Source of the DNA: CAWARU01 sp963784575
GTDB taxonomy: Bacteria > Pseudomonadota > Gammaproteobacteria > UBA6186 > Azoamicaceae
Assembly: GCA_963784575.1 (NCBI GenBank)
Contig: CAWARU010000001.1
Span: 496,001 to 560,000, forward strand
Length of the DNA stretch: 64,000 bases
Reading direction: 5' to 3'
The translations under genes were made by a program, and so were the position numbers. The notes under the pieces were generated by a model. It was not told the origin of the DNA, searched no databases, and saw only the letters and a program-made list of their open reading frames with translations. Shown in pieces: positions 1 to 9,359 of this stretch. Position 1 is the stretch's first letter. The number at the start of each line of letters is the position of its first letter.

Positions 1-228
1 TATCCAAGTGGACTTGAAAGTTTGGGTATTGTGATTGGATCAGATTTGGATGAATTTAGACTGCGACATCACAAAGTGATTACAGGGGTGAAAGATCATG
101 GAGAATATTGCCAGCCCGCATTTGTGACTTTTGAGAATGATAAAACCTTTAAGTTTTATGATATCTCATTGCGAGAAATAGTCATTTTACAGGGCTGGCA
201 ATTTGATAATACTACAAGTACAGTTTGA
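1..228 (+). CDS. C-terminal end of an unknown protein (partial)
   Basis: The reading frame is open from the first base of the window (it begins Tyr-Pro-Ser-Gly) and stops with TGA at 226-228, so this is the 3' end of a longer gene rather than a small gene starting at the TTG at position 22. The visible 75 residues mix charged and aromatic residues (for example CQPAFVTFENDKTFKFYD) with no signal peptide, membrane segment or motif that I recognise. The last codons run into a set of degenerate direct repeats. It converges on the S49 peptidase gene. No function is assigned. Confidence 0.55.
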   Translation, partial: YPSGLESLGIVIGSDLDEFRLRHHKVITGVKDHGEYCQPAFVTFENDKTFKFYDISLREIVILQGWQFDNTTSTV

Positions 229-333
229 TATTATTACTAGCACAGTTAGTACTATTAATACCGTGTGACATTTCTACTAGCACGGTTATTACTAATGGTA
301 CCCACCCTATGACATTTCTACTAGCCCAGTTTA
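211..333. repeat. Degenerate direct repeats of about 42 bp
   Basis: A motif of the form TACTAGCACRGTTA occurs near 235, 276 and 320, with a more diverged copy near 211, giving a spacing of roughly 41-44 bp. The best pair shares TGACATTTCTACTAGC at about 266 and 310. The array starts inside the end of the partial gene and finishes in the stop codon of the S49 peptidase gene. The units are too few and too uneven for a CRISPR array, and no function is assigned. Confidence 0.5.
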
Positions 334-1293
334 TTTCCACCGTATTTTCATAAATGTTTCCGTCACGGCAGCGCCAAGTTTGTTAGCCAGACGATCTAGC
401 AATGTACTTGCTGGACTATAATCGACAAGTTCATCTACTTTAACGATTTCGCGCGCTACCTGGTATGCATCCGCAAATCCATCTACTAATCCAAGATTTA
501 AGGCATCTTCGCCAGTCCAAAATTGACCGGAAAACATGTCGGAAGTTTCTTTCAAGCGATCACCGCGACCTTGGCGAACGTTGTCGATAAAAGCTCTATG
601 CACCATTGCTAGTTGAGATTCAACGAATGCGTCTTCTTCGGGATTGCGAGGAGAGAACTGATCTAGCGCGCCCTTGAACTTGCCTGCTGTGTATAGGCGT
701 CTTTCAATGCCTAATTTCTGCATAGCATCAACAAAGCCAAATGAATCGATCTTAACGCCGATTGATCCAACAATGCTTGTTTTGTCGCAATAGATTGCAT
801 CAGCAGCACAAGCGATGAGATAGGCTGCTGAAGTTCCCGTATCTTCGATGACAGCATAGACTTTTGTATTTTGATATTTTTTCTTGAAATAATTGATATG
901 ATCATAAATATGTCTGGCTTGCACTGGATTGCCACCAGGACTATTGATACGCAGAATGACAGCTTTGGCATGCTTATTTTCAAAAGCAGATTTTAATGAG
1001 GCACGAACTTGATCAGAGCTTGCTGCTGTATTGTCCTCGGAAATTTCTCCGGTGATGTCAATCAAAGCCGTATGATCTGTTGCTATCACCGGTTGTGTCA
1101 CATCTTTAGTTAATATTCCTGCTGCGTACAGTAAAAAGAGAATGACAAAAATGATGAAAGTTATTTTAAAGAAAATACCCCAGCGTCGAGCACGACGTTG
1201 TTCATAGAGATGCTCGAGTAGTATCTTTTGCAAAGTTTGCCGCTCCCAATGGGAAGTTGCGGCACCTTCTGTGGGTGTTTTAATTTCGGACAT
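331..1293 (-). CDS. sppA: S49 family signal peptide peptidase (short SppA/SohB type)
   Basis: This is a membrane-anchored serine peptidase of family S49, which degrades cleaved signal peptides or membrane protein fragments. Residues 39-60 form a single transmembrane segment after a basic N-terminus, and the rest would lie in the periplasm. The core is visible: RINSPGG near 115-121, the likely nucleophile Ser155 in DTGTSAAY, SIVGSIGV near 173-180, and the likely general base Lys207 in AGKFKG, about 52 residues later as in short SppA enzymes. I chose the ATG at 1293 because GAGGAG lies about 7 bases upstream; an earlier ATG at 1329 has no such site. At 320 residues it fits the 36-kDa type. It lies downstream of rluC on the same strand. 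Confidence 0.85.
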   Translation of the reverse strand: MSEIKTPTEGAATSHWERQTLQKILLEHLYEQRRARRWGIFFKITFIIFVILFLLYAAGILTKDVTQPVIATDHTALIDITGEISEDNTAASSDQVRASLKSAFENKHAKAVILRINSPGGNPVQARHIYDHINYFKKKYQNTKVYAVIEDTGTSAAYLIACAADAIYCDKTSIVGSIGVKIDSFGFVDAMQKLGIERRLYTAGKFKGALDQFSPRNPEEDAFVESQLAMVHRAFIDNVRQGRGDRLKETSDMFSGQFWTGEDALNLGLVDGFADAYQVAREIVKVDELVDYSPASTLLDRLANKLGAAVTETFMKIRWK

Positions 1294-1406
1294 GTTTAAC
1301 TCCTCGAGTACGACCAGTACCAGTATCAATATTAGTATTACTGCACAAATTTATAAATTTCATAAGTATACCTACTTTCACTTTCATCAAACTTTACTTA
1401 ATTACT

Positions 1407-2591
1407 TCATTGCTCAATGGCTTCATTGCTTAATTTTATCAATACGGTATTTAAGTCCTGATCCAAAGGCGCTTCAAAAGAAGCTAAAGTACCTTGCTGA
1501 TTTCTTTGTTGATTTCCTTGTCGTTGATTTCTTTCACCGCGTTCACTTTGATCACTTTGTTCATTTCCTCCAGTTCGATCATTTTGATCGCTTGGCAAAA
1601 TAAAACTCACTCTGCTCGCATGCAGGAATAAACGCGCTAATCCTTTTTCCTTCATCAAGCGATTGAACTCATCGTCTCCATATTTCTGATCGCCTGCAAC
1701 AGGATGCCCTGCATATTGGCAGTGCACACGGATTTGATGCGTCCTTCCGGTAATCAATTTTATTTCCATTAAAGTTGCTATATTGAATCTTTCCAACACT
1801 CGAAATTCTGTCGTCGATGGTTTACCTGTCTTGCCAACCCGAACAATGCGTTCTCCAGAACTCAATTGATTCTTGATGAGCGGGGCATCGACAATTTCAC
1901 CAGCCTGCCAATCACCTTTAACCAAGGCAAGATATTTTTTTTCAACCTGTCCTTCGTTTAATTGTTCATGAAGGAACTTTAAAGCACTGCGTTTCTTGGC
2001 AATCAATAAGCAACCTGAGGTATCTCGATCTAAGCGATGTACCAATTCTAATGTCTTTTGTTTTGGCCTTATAATACGAAGCGCTTCAATGACACCAAAA
2101 TTCAAGCCGCTACCGCCGTGGACTGCAAGACCTGCGGGTTTATTCAAAACAAGGATCTCATTGTCTTCATATAATATATGATTTTCGATTTCTGTTTCGA
2201 CTCGCGATGGGATACGCAGTCGAGGTTCTGAATTTTGTTCTGAACCATGTCCATGCCCATGCCCAGAACTTTGTCGAACAGGCGGTATACGAATTGAGTC
2301 CCCTGCCTTAAGACGATAATCAGGCTTCACCCTGCCTTTGTTGACTCGGATTTCGCCTTTGCGAATAACTCGATAAATGTAAGTTTTGGGCACACCTTTT
2401 AAATGGGTGATGAGAAAATTATCAATGCGTTGGTTCTCTACTTCTTCTGGTACGGATATGTGGTAAACTCGAGGCACTGCTATATTCTTAGGCACTGCTT
2501 TACGCACCGCGATCTCTTGAAGCGCTGCCTTCTCTGCTTCAATGGATTTTGAATTTGTAGCTGTACTGTTTGACCGCATAGTCTTTTTCAT
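1407..2591 (-). CDS. rluC: 23S rRNA pseudouridine synthase RluC
   Basis: RluC converts three uridines of 23S rRNA to pseudouridine. An S4 RNA-binding domain (about residues 50-105, with RIDNFL and IRKGEIRVNKGRVKP) precedes the RsuA/RluA catalytic domain, whose signature HRLDRDTSG contains the catalytic Asp; GRTHQIRVH follows. At 394 residues it is about 75 longer than the E. coli enzyme. The excess sits in an unusual N-terminal leader, an HGHGHG linker after the S4 domain and a Gln/Asn/Arg-rich insert of about 30 residues between SFILPSD and ASFEAPLD near the C-terminus. The divergent arrangement with rne is a conserved gammaproteobacterial feature and supports RluC over its paralogues. Confidence 0.9.
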   Translation of the reverse strand: MKKTMRSNSTATNSKSIEAEKAALQEIAVRKAVPKNIAVPRVYHISVPEEVENQRIDNFLITHLKGVPKTYIYRVIRKGEIRVNKGRVKPDYRLKAGDSIRIPPVRQSSGHGHGHGSEQNSEPRLRIPSRVETEIENHILYEDNEILVLNKPAGLAVHGGSGLNFGVIEALRIIRPKQKTLELVHRLDRDTSGCLLIAKKRSALKFLHEQLNEGQVEKKYLALVKGDWQAGEIVDAPLIKNQLSSGERIVRVGKTGKPSTTEFRVLERFNIATLMEIKLITGRTHQIRVHCQYAGHPVAGDQKYGDDEFNRLMKEKGLARLFLHASRVSFILPSDQNDRTGGNEQSDQSERGERNQRQGNQQRNQQGTLASFEAPLDQDLNTVLIKLSNEAIEQ

Positions 2592-3368
2592 TACCTGGAT
2601 GAAACCCTGGATAAACGTGATTTTTTAAGGTCTAAATAATGCCTAAATAAAGCCTGACTTTGGTTTTAATAAAAATAAGTAGCAAAACTAACCTTGGGAA
2701 TGATTTTAACATAAATTTCATCAAGTTAATAGTACTGAGATTAATACCTTACCTTGAATTTTAGGGGATAAGACTTATATAAAAATTATATAGGAATTTT
2801 TACTAGCAAAAAGGTTAGGAATTTGGTACAATAGTATTGCTTATTTATAGTTTTTAAGGCCAGGTCGAAGGCGAAGGTTTAAATGACCACTGAATTTTTA
2901 CTATTATAATGCAGATATAATAGGGCCTGTTGACAATTCGCTAGGTTGAGCCAGAAAGCATTGATTTATGAGTACCGCAGCACAGTTTATATTGAAATAA
3001 ATGAGTAGCGTAACGCAATAAATCAATGCTTTATGGCCAACATAGTAGAATTGTCAACAGGTTCCTAAGCTGTATTATAAAAAAATACCCCCTCTACCCG
3101 TCTTAAAGAAACGACAATGGAATGATAGTTTATTTATCCACTCTAGTTTTTTAACTATTGTATTAACTTATTCAATTCCTAAATTGTCACATTACGTGTA
3201 TATCCTAAAATAGGAAAACTCCGGAACGGATGTCCGATACGGAATCAACCATAACGGAATCAAACTTGGGCCAGTTTACATTAGGTAAACGATTAGGCAC
3301 TTACGGAAACAACCTTAAAGGATGTAAAGGCATTAACAAATTTATGAACAAATTAATGGTTAAATTAA
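2592..3368. other. Intergenic region rluC-rne, with palindromic element and long rne leader
   Basis: This 777-bp gap separates the divergent rluC and rne genes and must hold both promoters. It contains the palindromic element at 2921-3067 and then about 300 bp of AT-rich sequence ahead of rne. The last 150 bp carry several CGGAA/CGGAT words (for example near 3222-3260). A long leader would fit the 5'-UTR autoregulation known for rne in enterobacteria, but I see no structure that proves it. The small open frame starting at 3230 runs into rne in another frame and is not supported. Confidence 0.5.
2921..3067. mobile_element. 147-bp palindromic element (MITE-like)
   Basis: The ends are imperfect inverted repeats of about 47 bp. 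The left arm starts TAGGGCCTGTTGACAATTC, the right arm ends GAATTGTCAACAGG then TTCCTA, and both arms share AAAGCATTGATTT before a central part of about 50 bp. No open frame lies inside. A 35-bp stretch matching the outer right end recurs at 33320-33354, so this is a dispersed repeat. It resembles a non-autonomous miniature transposable element; no transposase is present in the window. Confidence 0.6.
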
Positions 3369-6300
3369 ATGGAAGAAAAAAGAATGTTGGTGAATGCAAC
3401 TCAACGCGAAGAGTTGCGAGTGGCACTGGTCCATGGATCATTGCTGTACGACTTAGATATGGAAAGCCAAGGGCGTGAACAGAAAAAGGGAAATATATAT
3501 CTAGCAAAAATTGTACGATATGAACCCAGTTTAGAAGCTCTTTTCGTTTATTATGGCGCTGAGCGTCATGGCTTTCTCCCTATAAGAGAAATTGCAAGAG
3601 AATATTTCGCTGATAGGAGCATTGAAGAACTCAATCGCTCTAATATCAGAGATGTGCTCTCCGAAGGCCGCGAGTTGTTAATTCAAGTCGACAAAGAAGA
3701 ACGCGGCAATAAAGGAGCAGCTCTTACTACCTTCATCAGTCTGGCTGGATGTTATTTGGTGCTTATGCCCAATAATCCGCGCGCAGGCGGTATTTCCCGC
3801 CGCATTGATGGCGATGATAGGGCTGAGCTAAGAGAAATCTTAAGTGCCCTGCAATTACCCGAAGACATGGGTGTCATCATCCGAACTGCAGGCGTGGGTA
3901 GAAAGCTCGAAGATCTGCAGTGGGATTTGAGCGTTCTCCTGTCACAGTGGAAAGCAATTAAAGAAGCTGCTGCACAGCTCAAAGCTCCCGCACTCATCCA
4001 TCAAGAAGGTAATGTGGTGATCCGATCTGTTCGAGATTACCTACGTCCAGATATCGAAGAAGTTCTGGTAGACAATCGTGATGTTTATGAGAATATCCGC
4101 AATTACATCAAAATGGTCCGACCAGATTTCCTAAACAGAATCAAACTGTATCAAGATAGCATCCCGCTATTTACCCGATATCAAATAGAAAGCCAAATTG
4201 AATCTGCCTTCCAACGAAAAGTTCAGTTGCCATCTGGCGGCGCTCTGGTCATCGATCACACCGAGGCATTGGTTTCCATCGATATCAATTCTGCTCGTGC
4301 AACACGCGGCGGTGATATTGAAGAAACTGCCCTGCATACGAATCTTGAAGCAGCGGATGAAATCGCGAGACAACTTCGCTTACGTGATATCGGCGGTTTA
4401 ATTGTTATCGATTTTATTGATATGTCTTCGGTACGAAATCAACGCATGGTTGAAAATCGCTTACGCGAAGCAGTGGAAATGGATCGGGCTAGGATCCAAA
4501 TCGGCAGGATTTCGCGTTTTGGTTTATTAGAACTGTCACGGCAGCGCTTGCGACCAGTTTTGGGTGAAGCTACTCGTATTCCCTGCCCTGCCTGCGAAGG
4601 ACAAGGTACAATACGCGGCGTAGAATCCCAAGCGCTTATTATCTTGCGTGTTTTAGAGGAGGTGGCATTGAAGGAAAGCACGGCTGAAATTCATATCGAA
4701 TTACCCGTGGATGTTGCTACCTATTTGATCAATGAAAAAAGACAAGCATTATTCGCCATTGAAAAACGCCACAATATACGAATTATTGTGATACCAAATG
4801 CCAAGTATATCAATACAAACTATCATATTGAACGCTTGAGAATAGATGAAGTGGCATCACGCACTTCAGAACCAGTCAGTTATACTTTGGCCGCATCGCC
4901 TGAAACCCGCGGACGAGGAATAGAACAAGCAGCACGCGCACAAGCCACTGCACGTCAAGCTCAAGTCATGGCAACACAAGTTCCTGCCGTGAAAAGTATC
5001 ATGTCAGCAGCATCCAAAGCCCCAGTTCAACCAGAGCTTGATGAAAGAGAAACGAGAGAACGCGGTGAAGGTGGCGGTATTATCAGAAGATTGTTTGGAA
5101 GCTTATTTGGAGGCTCAGAGGAAAGCGCAAGAGCACAAACACGAGCAGGAGAAATGCCATCTGATCATTTCCCTCAATCCCAAGCTCAAACTGGAGCTGG
5201 TTCTGGTTCTGTTGGAATATCTGAAGGAACGGAAGACGGACGAGGGCAGAGAAGAGAGGCTTCCCGGGAATTTTCAAGAGAATATTCTGGAGGCAGATCA
5301 CAAAGACGTCCAAGAGATAGAGAAGGAGCACGAGGCGACAGAGGCAGAGATCACGAAAGAGACAGAGGGCAGCAACAAAGACAGCAAGCGCAAGGCAGAA
5401 GACGTGGCGGTTTTGGCGACCGACAAGAGCGCCAGGAACGGCATGAACGTCAGCCAATGCACCCGGAAGCAGAGATGCAAACCTATGAAACGGAACATCA
5501 TATTCAAGGAATGCAAGGTGATGGTGGACGAGGCGAACAAGGAGGACAACGCGGTAGTCGAGATCGACGTGGTCGTTCAGAACGAGGACGTAGACCAGAA
5601 CATCATATGGAACGTCAAGGCGAACGGCAGGGTGAACGACAAGGCCAACGTCAATTCGAGCATACACATCCGATACCTGAACATGCGAGACCAGAGCATG
5701 CGAGACCTGAGTATCCAAGACATGATCATCCAAGGCATGATTATCATGAACCTGGCAGGCATGAACATTATGCAAAACAAGAACATTTTCCCAAGCCTGA
5801 TCATCATGAGCAATTCGTTCAACCAGAGATGAAAGTTTCTGATGCGCAATTCGAATCGCAACGTCAATTTGATCAAGCGCATCATGACCAGCGTGAACAA
5901 CGTGAGCAACGCGAAGGCCACGAACATGACGGTGGCGGCAGACGCGGTCCAGGCGGTCGCTCGCATAGAAGACGGCCTCATCAATTTGGACGTCATCGCC
6001 ATGACAAATTCCAGGATCGTCCAAATCAAGATCGCTCAGACAAACAAGGTTTTCCGAGTCATTTTGAGCAAGCGCATGCTGGCTATCCTGAACATGATCA
6101 TGGGGTCGAAGCACACAAGGAGCATGGCGAGAATGCAAGCGAGACTGCAGAGTCAGCACATCATAGGGATCGCGGGGGTCGAAGAGATCGAGACCGGGGT
6201 CACCGAGGACAACACCGTGATTCAAGATATGGTGAGCAGAAGTTTGACCTAGGAAAAGTTCCTTATGATAACGATGCTGAATTGAAGGCATATGCTGAAT

Positions 6301-7976
6301 TTGCTGAGCGTGGTTCAAATGAACAACATCCTGGTTTAGAACCCGGTGTAGCTGGTATAAGCAAAGACAAAGAATCAGATTCAATGTCGATGTCGAGCTT
6401 AGAATCGGGAACTGAGTCAAATGATCATTTGTCTCAAAGGGATGATAAATCTCATACGGATAATACTGATCATACTGATAAAGAGTCTCATTCTCATAAA
6501 GATTCAGAGCAGCGTACAGACTCAAGAGAAAACTCCGATCCAACTCCTATCATCTGTTCCACTGAGAATTCTTTTGAACAATTTGATCAATTCAGTGCTT
6601 CTCTTGATCGAGATGAAAAAGACTTTTGGTCGATGGACAGATCAATTGATAAAACAATGGACAAGTCAATTACCTCTGAAACGTCTGAAGCAAAAGAAAA
6701 GGATTTATTTGATACATTTCCCTTCACGATAAATGAAGCGCTTGAAACAAATAAATCGAGCGATACCAGTGAATCAAATGGCTCCAGTGGTTCAAAGGGT
6801 TCGAATTATTCGAATGGATCAAGTGGAACCGGAGAAACCAGTGATGTATTGGTGATTCATTTAGAAGATCGTTCAGGAGACTGGCATCCAGATCATCAGG
6901 ATATTATTTCTGGACAAAAAACTACTGATGTTTCCAGTGCTGAAAAGAGTAAAGAAGAGTGGAACAGAAATCGGGATCAGAACCTAGAAAAAAATTATAA
7001 CAAGCAAGATGATGATTCTGAAAATGAGTCTAATCAGTCTGATCAGTCTAATGAGCCTAATGAGTCTCTAACAGAGTTAAATCATCGAGCCCAGGAAATA
7101 GATGAAGCTGTGCGGGGTGATGACTTTGTAAACGTTCCACAACATCACACAGATCATAGACAGGGACATGATCGATTCAGAAATGGACATCGAGGCCCAC
7201 GGCATTCTTCTCGACGTAGACATGGTCATCAAAATAGACGTCAACCATCAGATAGGCAAGATCAAGGCAGCGGTCGTCAGCATTCTGATTCATATCAACA
7301 AGGCCAGGGAGGTATTGCAAGACATGACAGGCATGAAGGTTACAGAAACCGTGCTCCACATGGTCCACATGCTCCTGATCAACAGTCGCATGGTTTCTTT
7401 GGTCATGATCAAAATCAAGGCAATCACAGGTACCCTGATCATGGTAATCATGGCCCTCGTGATCAGCATAATCCGCAGGATCAACATAATCCACGTGCTC
7501 ATCATGAAAACCGTCATCAAAACTATGGCCAACACCGGTCTCATCATGATCGTCATCAAAATCAACAAAACCATCCGGGTTATCAAGGCGGCTATGGCCA
7601 ACAAGACCGTCGCTTTGATCAAGGACATGGTCAAGGACATAGGGGTAGACACGGACCAGATAACAGGCAATACGATAATCCGCGATACAAACAGGACAAT
7701 TGGCGTTCAGGAGCTAATGCTGGACGTGAAGGAAGCCAAGGCGGACATAACGAAATAAACCACCATGAAAATCATGGCACCCGTGGGAACCACGGCAATC
7801 ATGGGCATAGTACTCATCAAGGCCATGGTGGTAATCATAATCAGTATGGCAATCATAACAACTACCACGGTTATCGAGATCCAAGCTCTAGAAATAGGGA
7901 TGGCAACAAAGATCGCGAAGGATCTATTGGATATGCCGAGGATAAAACTGTGCCAGATACAAGGTCACAGGATTAA
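3369..7976 (+). CDS. rne: Ribonuclease E with an unusually long low-complexity C-terminal tail
   Basis: RNase E is the endonuclease that starts mRNA decay and processes rRNA and tRNA precursors, and it scaffolds the degradosome. The N-terminal half is conventional: S1 RNA-binding domain (about 35-125), catalytic Asp near 303 (VDINSARATRGG) and Asp in VIDFIDM near 346, and the zinc-link CPACEGQG at about 405-408, all close to E. coli numbering. An amphipathic stretch IIRRLFGSLFGG near 568 sits where the E. coli membrane-targeting helix lies. From about residue 580 to 1535 the protein is disordered, rich in His, Gln, Asp, Glu, Arg, Gly, Ser and Asn, with runs such as GERQGERQGQRQ and many His-Asp and Asn-His pairs. 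E. coli RNase E has 1061 residues. The start MEEKRMLVNATQ matches the family start MKRMLINATQ. Confidence 0.93.
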   Translation: MEEKRMLVNATQREELRVALVHGSLLYDLDMESQGREQKKGNIYLAKIVRYEPSLEALFVYYGAERHGFLPIREIAREYFADRSIEELNRSNIRDVLSEGRELLIQVDKEERGNKGAALTTFISLAGCYLVLMPNNPRAGGISRRIDGDDRAELREILSALQLPEDMGVIIRTAGVGRKLEDLQWDLSVLLSQWKAIKEAAAQLKAPALIHQEGNVVIRSVRDYLRPDIEEVLVDNRDVYENIRNYIKMVRPDFLNRIKLYQDSIPLFTRYQIESQIESAFQRKVQLPSGGALVIDHTEALVSIDINSARATRGGDIEETALHTNLEAADEIARQLRLRDIGGLIVIDFIDMSSVRNQRMVENRLREAVEMDRARIQIGRISRFGLLELSRQRLRPVLGEATRIPCPACEGQGTIRGVESQALIILRVLEEVALKESTAEIHIELPVDVATYLINEKRQALFAIEKRHNIRIIVIPNAKYINTNYHIERLRIDEVASRTSEPVSYTLAASPETRGRGIEQAARAQATARQAQVMATQVPAVKSIMSAASKAPVQPELDERETRERGEGGGIIRRLFGSLFGGSEESARAQTRAGEMPSDHFPQSQAQTGAGSGSVGISEGTEDGRGQRREASREFSREYSGGRSQRRPRDREGARGDRGRDHERDRGQQQRQQAQGRRRGGFGDRQERQERHERQPMHPEAEMQTYETEHHIQGMQGDGGRGEQGGQRGSRDRRGRSERGRRPEHHMERQGERQGERQGQRQFEHTHPIPEHARPEHARPEYPRHDHPRHDYHEPGRHEHYAKQEHFPKPDHHEQFVQPEMKVSDAQFESQRQFDQAHHDQREQREQREGHEHDGGGRRGPGGRSHRRRPHQFGRHRHDKFQDRPNQDRSDKQGFPSHFEQAHAGYPEHDHGVEAHKEHGENASETAESAHHRDRGGRRDRDRGHRGQHRDSRYGEQKFDLGKVPYDNDAELKAYAEFAERGSNEQHPGLEPGVAGISKDKESDSMSMSSLESGTESNDHLSQRDDKSHTDNTDHTDKESHSHKDSEQRTDSRENSDPTPIICSTENSFEQFDQFSASLDRDEKDFWSMDRSIDKTMDKSITSETSEAKEKDLFDTFPFTINEALETNKSSDTSESNGSSGSKGSNYSNGSSGTGETSDVLVIHLEDRSGDWHPDHQDIISGQKTTDVSSAEKSKEEWNRNRDQNLEKNYNKQDDDSENESNQSDQSNEPNESLTELNHRAQEIDEAVRGDDFVNVPQHHTDHRQGHDRFRNGHRGPRHSSRRRHGHQNRRQPSDRQDQGSGRQHSDSYQQGQGGIARHDRHEGYRNRAPHGPHAPDQQSHGFFGHDQNQGNHRYPDHGNHGPRDQHNPQDQHNPRAHHENRHQNYGQHRSHHDRHQNQQNHPGYQGGYGQQDRRFDQGHGQGHRGRHGPDNRQYDNPRYKQDNWRSGANAGREGSQGGHNEINHHENHGTRGNHGNHGHSTHQGHGGNHNQYGNHNNYHGYRDPSSRNRDGNKDREGSIGYAEDKTVPDTRSQD

Positions 7977-7996
7977 GCTTCTAGAAGATAAAAGAA

Positions 7997-8042
7997 ACCC
8001 AAATAAAGTGCCTAGTAAAATTTACTGCACTTTATCTTGGGT
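7997..8042 (-). terminator. Hairpin terminator between rne and the ankyrin gene
   Basis: ACCCAAATAAAGTGC at 7997-8011 pairs with GCACTTTATCTTGGGT at 8027-8042, with a further AGTAAA/TTTACT pairing inside. Read on the minus strand, the stem is followed by TTTCTTTT, as expected for a factor-independent terminator of the ankyrin gene. On the plus strand the following sequence is less T-rich, so service to rne is less certain. Confidence 0.6.
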
Positions 8043-8087
8043 CTCTCTTCGAAGCTTTCTTTGAATCTCTCATCGAATGGTGTCTTC

Positions 8088-9356
8088 TCAAGAACCAGGT
8101 GGGACCATGTCCGAAGGAAGCTGGCCATCATCGTTTCGAATTTTTGGATCAGCTCTGTGCTGAATCAGCCATTTTGTAATTGAAGTTTTTTCATAATAGG
8201 AAGACCAATGTAACAGGGTCCAACCAGCCTCGCCCTTTTGATTAATGGATAGGCCTTTCAGCAACAAATTATCAAGTTCTTTGACATCATTATTCTCTAT
8301 CGCGGAAATAGCATCTATCATTTGTGATGCTTGCATTGTTTGTATTGCTCTTGTTCGAATGTGAGTATCAGTATTGATAAAAAGCAACTTAAAAATATTG
8401 GATTGAGTATCACTACAATAGTCAATAGGGGCTCGACTTTCTTTATCTTTTAGGTTAGCATCGGCTTTATTTTTAAGTAAGAATCTTACAATTTCTTCTC
8501 GCTTATGAAATACTGCCCAATGCAAAAGGGTCCAACCGCTTTCATCTTGCCGGATTATTTCTAATCCTCGATTAAATAACCCCTTAAGAGCCTTTATATC
8601 ATTATTTTCAATCGCTGTAATGGCTTCTATAAAGAGTAAATTATTATGTTGTCGAATAAATTTAGCAACGATCAATGGATCTGTCTTTTCAGCAAGTATT
8701 TTGAACAAGTCTGAGTTTATGTCAGTTATGTATTCTAAAGGTACTTGTGCCAGATCTGATTTGTCTTTGATATTCGGATTGGCATTTCTCGCGATTAAGT
8801 ATGCAACCACAGGAGCAAGATTCATTGAAGCAGCACGATGAAGTAAAGTCCAGCCTTGAAAAGTTGTGTTTAAATCAAATTCTTTATGGTGTTCTAATAG
8901 CTCTATTGCAGCTTTTGCATCTTTGGCATCTAACAAGGAAACAACTTTGCCATTAATTGAATCATCTATGGTAGCGTCAACACTGTCATAGTGACAGGAA
9001 AAAGTGAGATCATAAAATCGATCGCTGACCTTAGCGACACAATGCTTATCAAATATGAATTGACCATCAGTGAATTCGCGATGCGCATCACTATCGAAAC
9101 AGATTAGAGGTGCAGAAAGCCCTGGAAATTTTATGCCTAGTTTTTTCCCTGCCTGATGCATGTAAACAAATGTTCCAGAATCCTTGATACCAATGGTTCT
9201 GCATAACCAAGCAAAGGCTTCACTCAGATCAAAACAATTAGCCTGGTGAGTTTTATCTGAACGAAGCTCTAATATGGCATGCAAATTCCAATTACTTCCT
9301 TCCGAAAGGTACTTCCATTTATTTTCAATTATATATTTCAAAAAATGATCAAACAT
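8088..9356 (-). CDS. Transglutaminase-like domain protein with ankyrin repeats (candidate effector)
   Basis: The protein has about 422 residues. The first 130 contain a Cys-His-Asp arrangement like the transglutaminase-like papain fold: Cys42 in QANCFDLSEAFAWLC, which is followed by the typical RTIGI, His106 in FDKHCVAKV and Asp117 in DRFYDLTF. From about 140 to the end come three groups of ankyrin-type repeats, each opening with a GWTLLH motif (near 165, 270 and 385) separated by a repeated AITAIENND spacer, so the repeat block itself looks triplicated. There is no signal peptide. The start lacks a clear ribosome site and the domain starts abruptly, so the N-terminus may be truncated. Ankyrin fusions of this kind are typical of secreted effectors, but secretion is inference. 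Confidence 0.65.
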   Translation of the reverse strand: MFDHFLKYIIENKWKYLSEGSNWNLHAILELRSDKTHQANCFDLSEAFAWLCRTIGIKDSGTFVYMHQAGKKLGIKFPGLSAPLICFDSDAHREFTDGQFIFDKHCVAKVSDRFYDLTFSCHYDSVDATIDDSINGKVVSLLDAKDAKAAIELLEHHKEFDLNTTFQGWTLLHRAASMNLAPVVAYLIARNANPNIKDKSDLAQVPLEYITDINSDLFKILAEKTDPLIVAKFIRQHNNLLFIEAITAIENNDIKALKGLFNRGLEIIRQDESGWTLLHWAVFHKREEIVRFLLKNKADANLKDKESRAPIDYCSDTQSNIFKLLFINTDTHIRTRAIQTMQASQMIDAISAIENNDVKELDNLLLKGLSINQKGEAGWTLLHWSSYYEKTSITKWLIQHRADPKIRNDDGQLPSDMVPPGS

Positions 9357-9359
9357 CAA

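Noticed and set aside
211..333. CRISPR-like array
   Set aside because: Only three or four degenerate units, no uniform spacers and no cas genes.
3230..3478. Small open frame overlapping the rne start
   Set aside because: It runs over 100 bp into rne in another frame and has no clear ribosome site. Region kept as leader.
5083..6543. Long antisense open frame of 486 codons inside rne
   Set aside because: It is the mirror of the low-complexity RNase E tail. Its His/Leu/Val/Asp-rich translation has no domain, and repetitive codons without antisense stops explain it.
5038..7758. Additional same-strand and antisense frames in the rne tail (264, 150, 136 and 196 codons)
   Set aside because: They are frame shadows of the same repeats (Ile/Met/Asn-rich translations), with no ribosome sites or recognisable domains.
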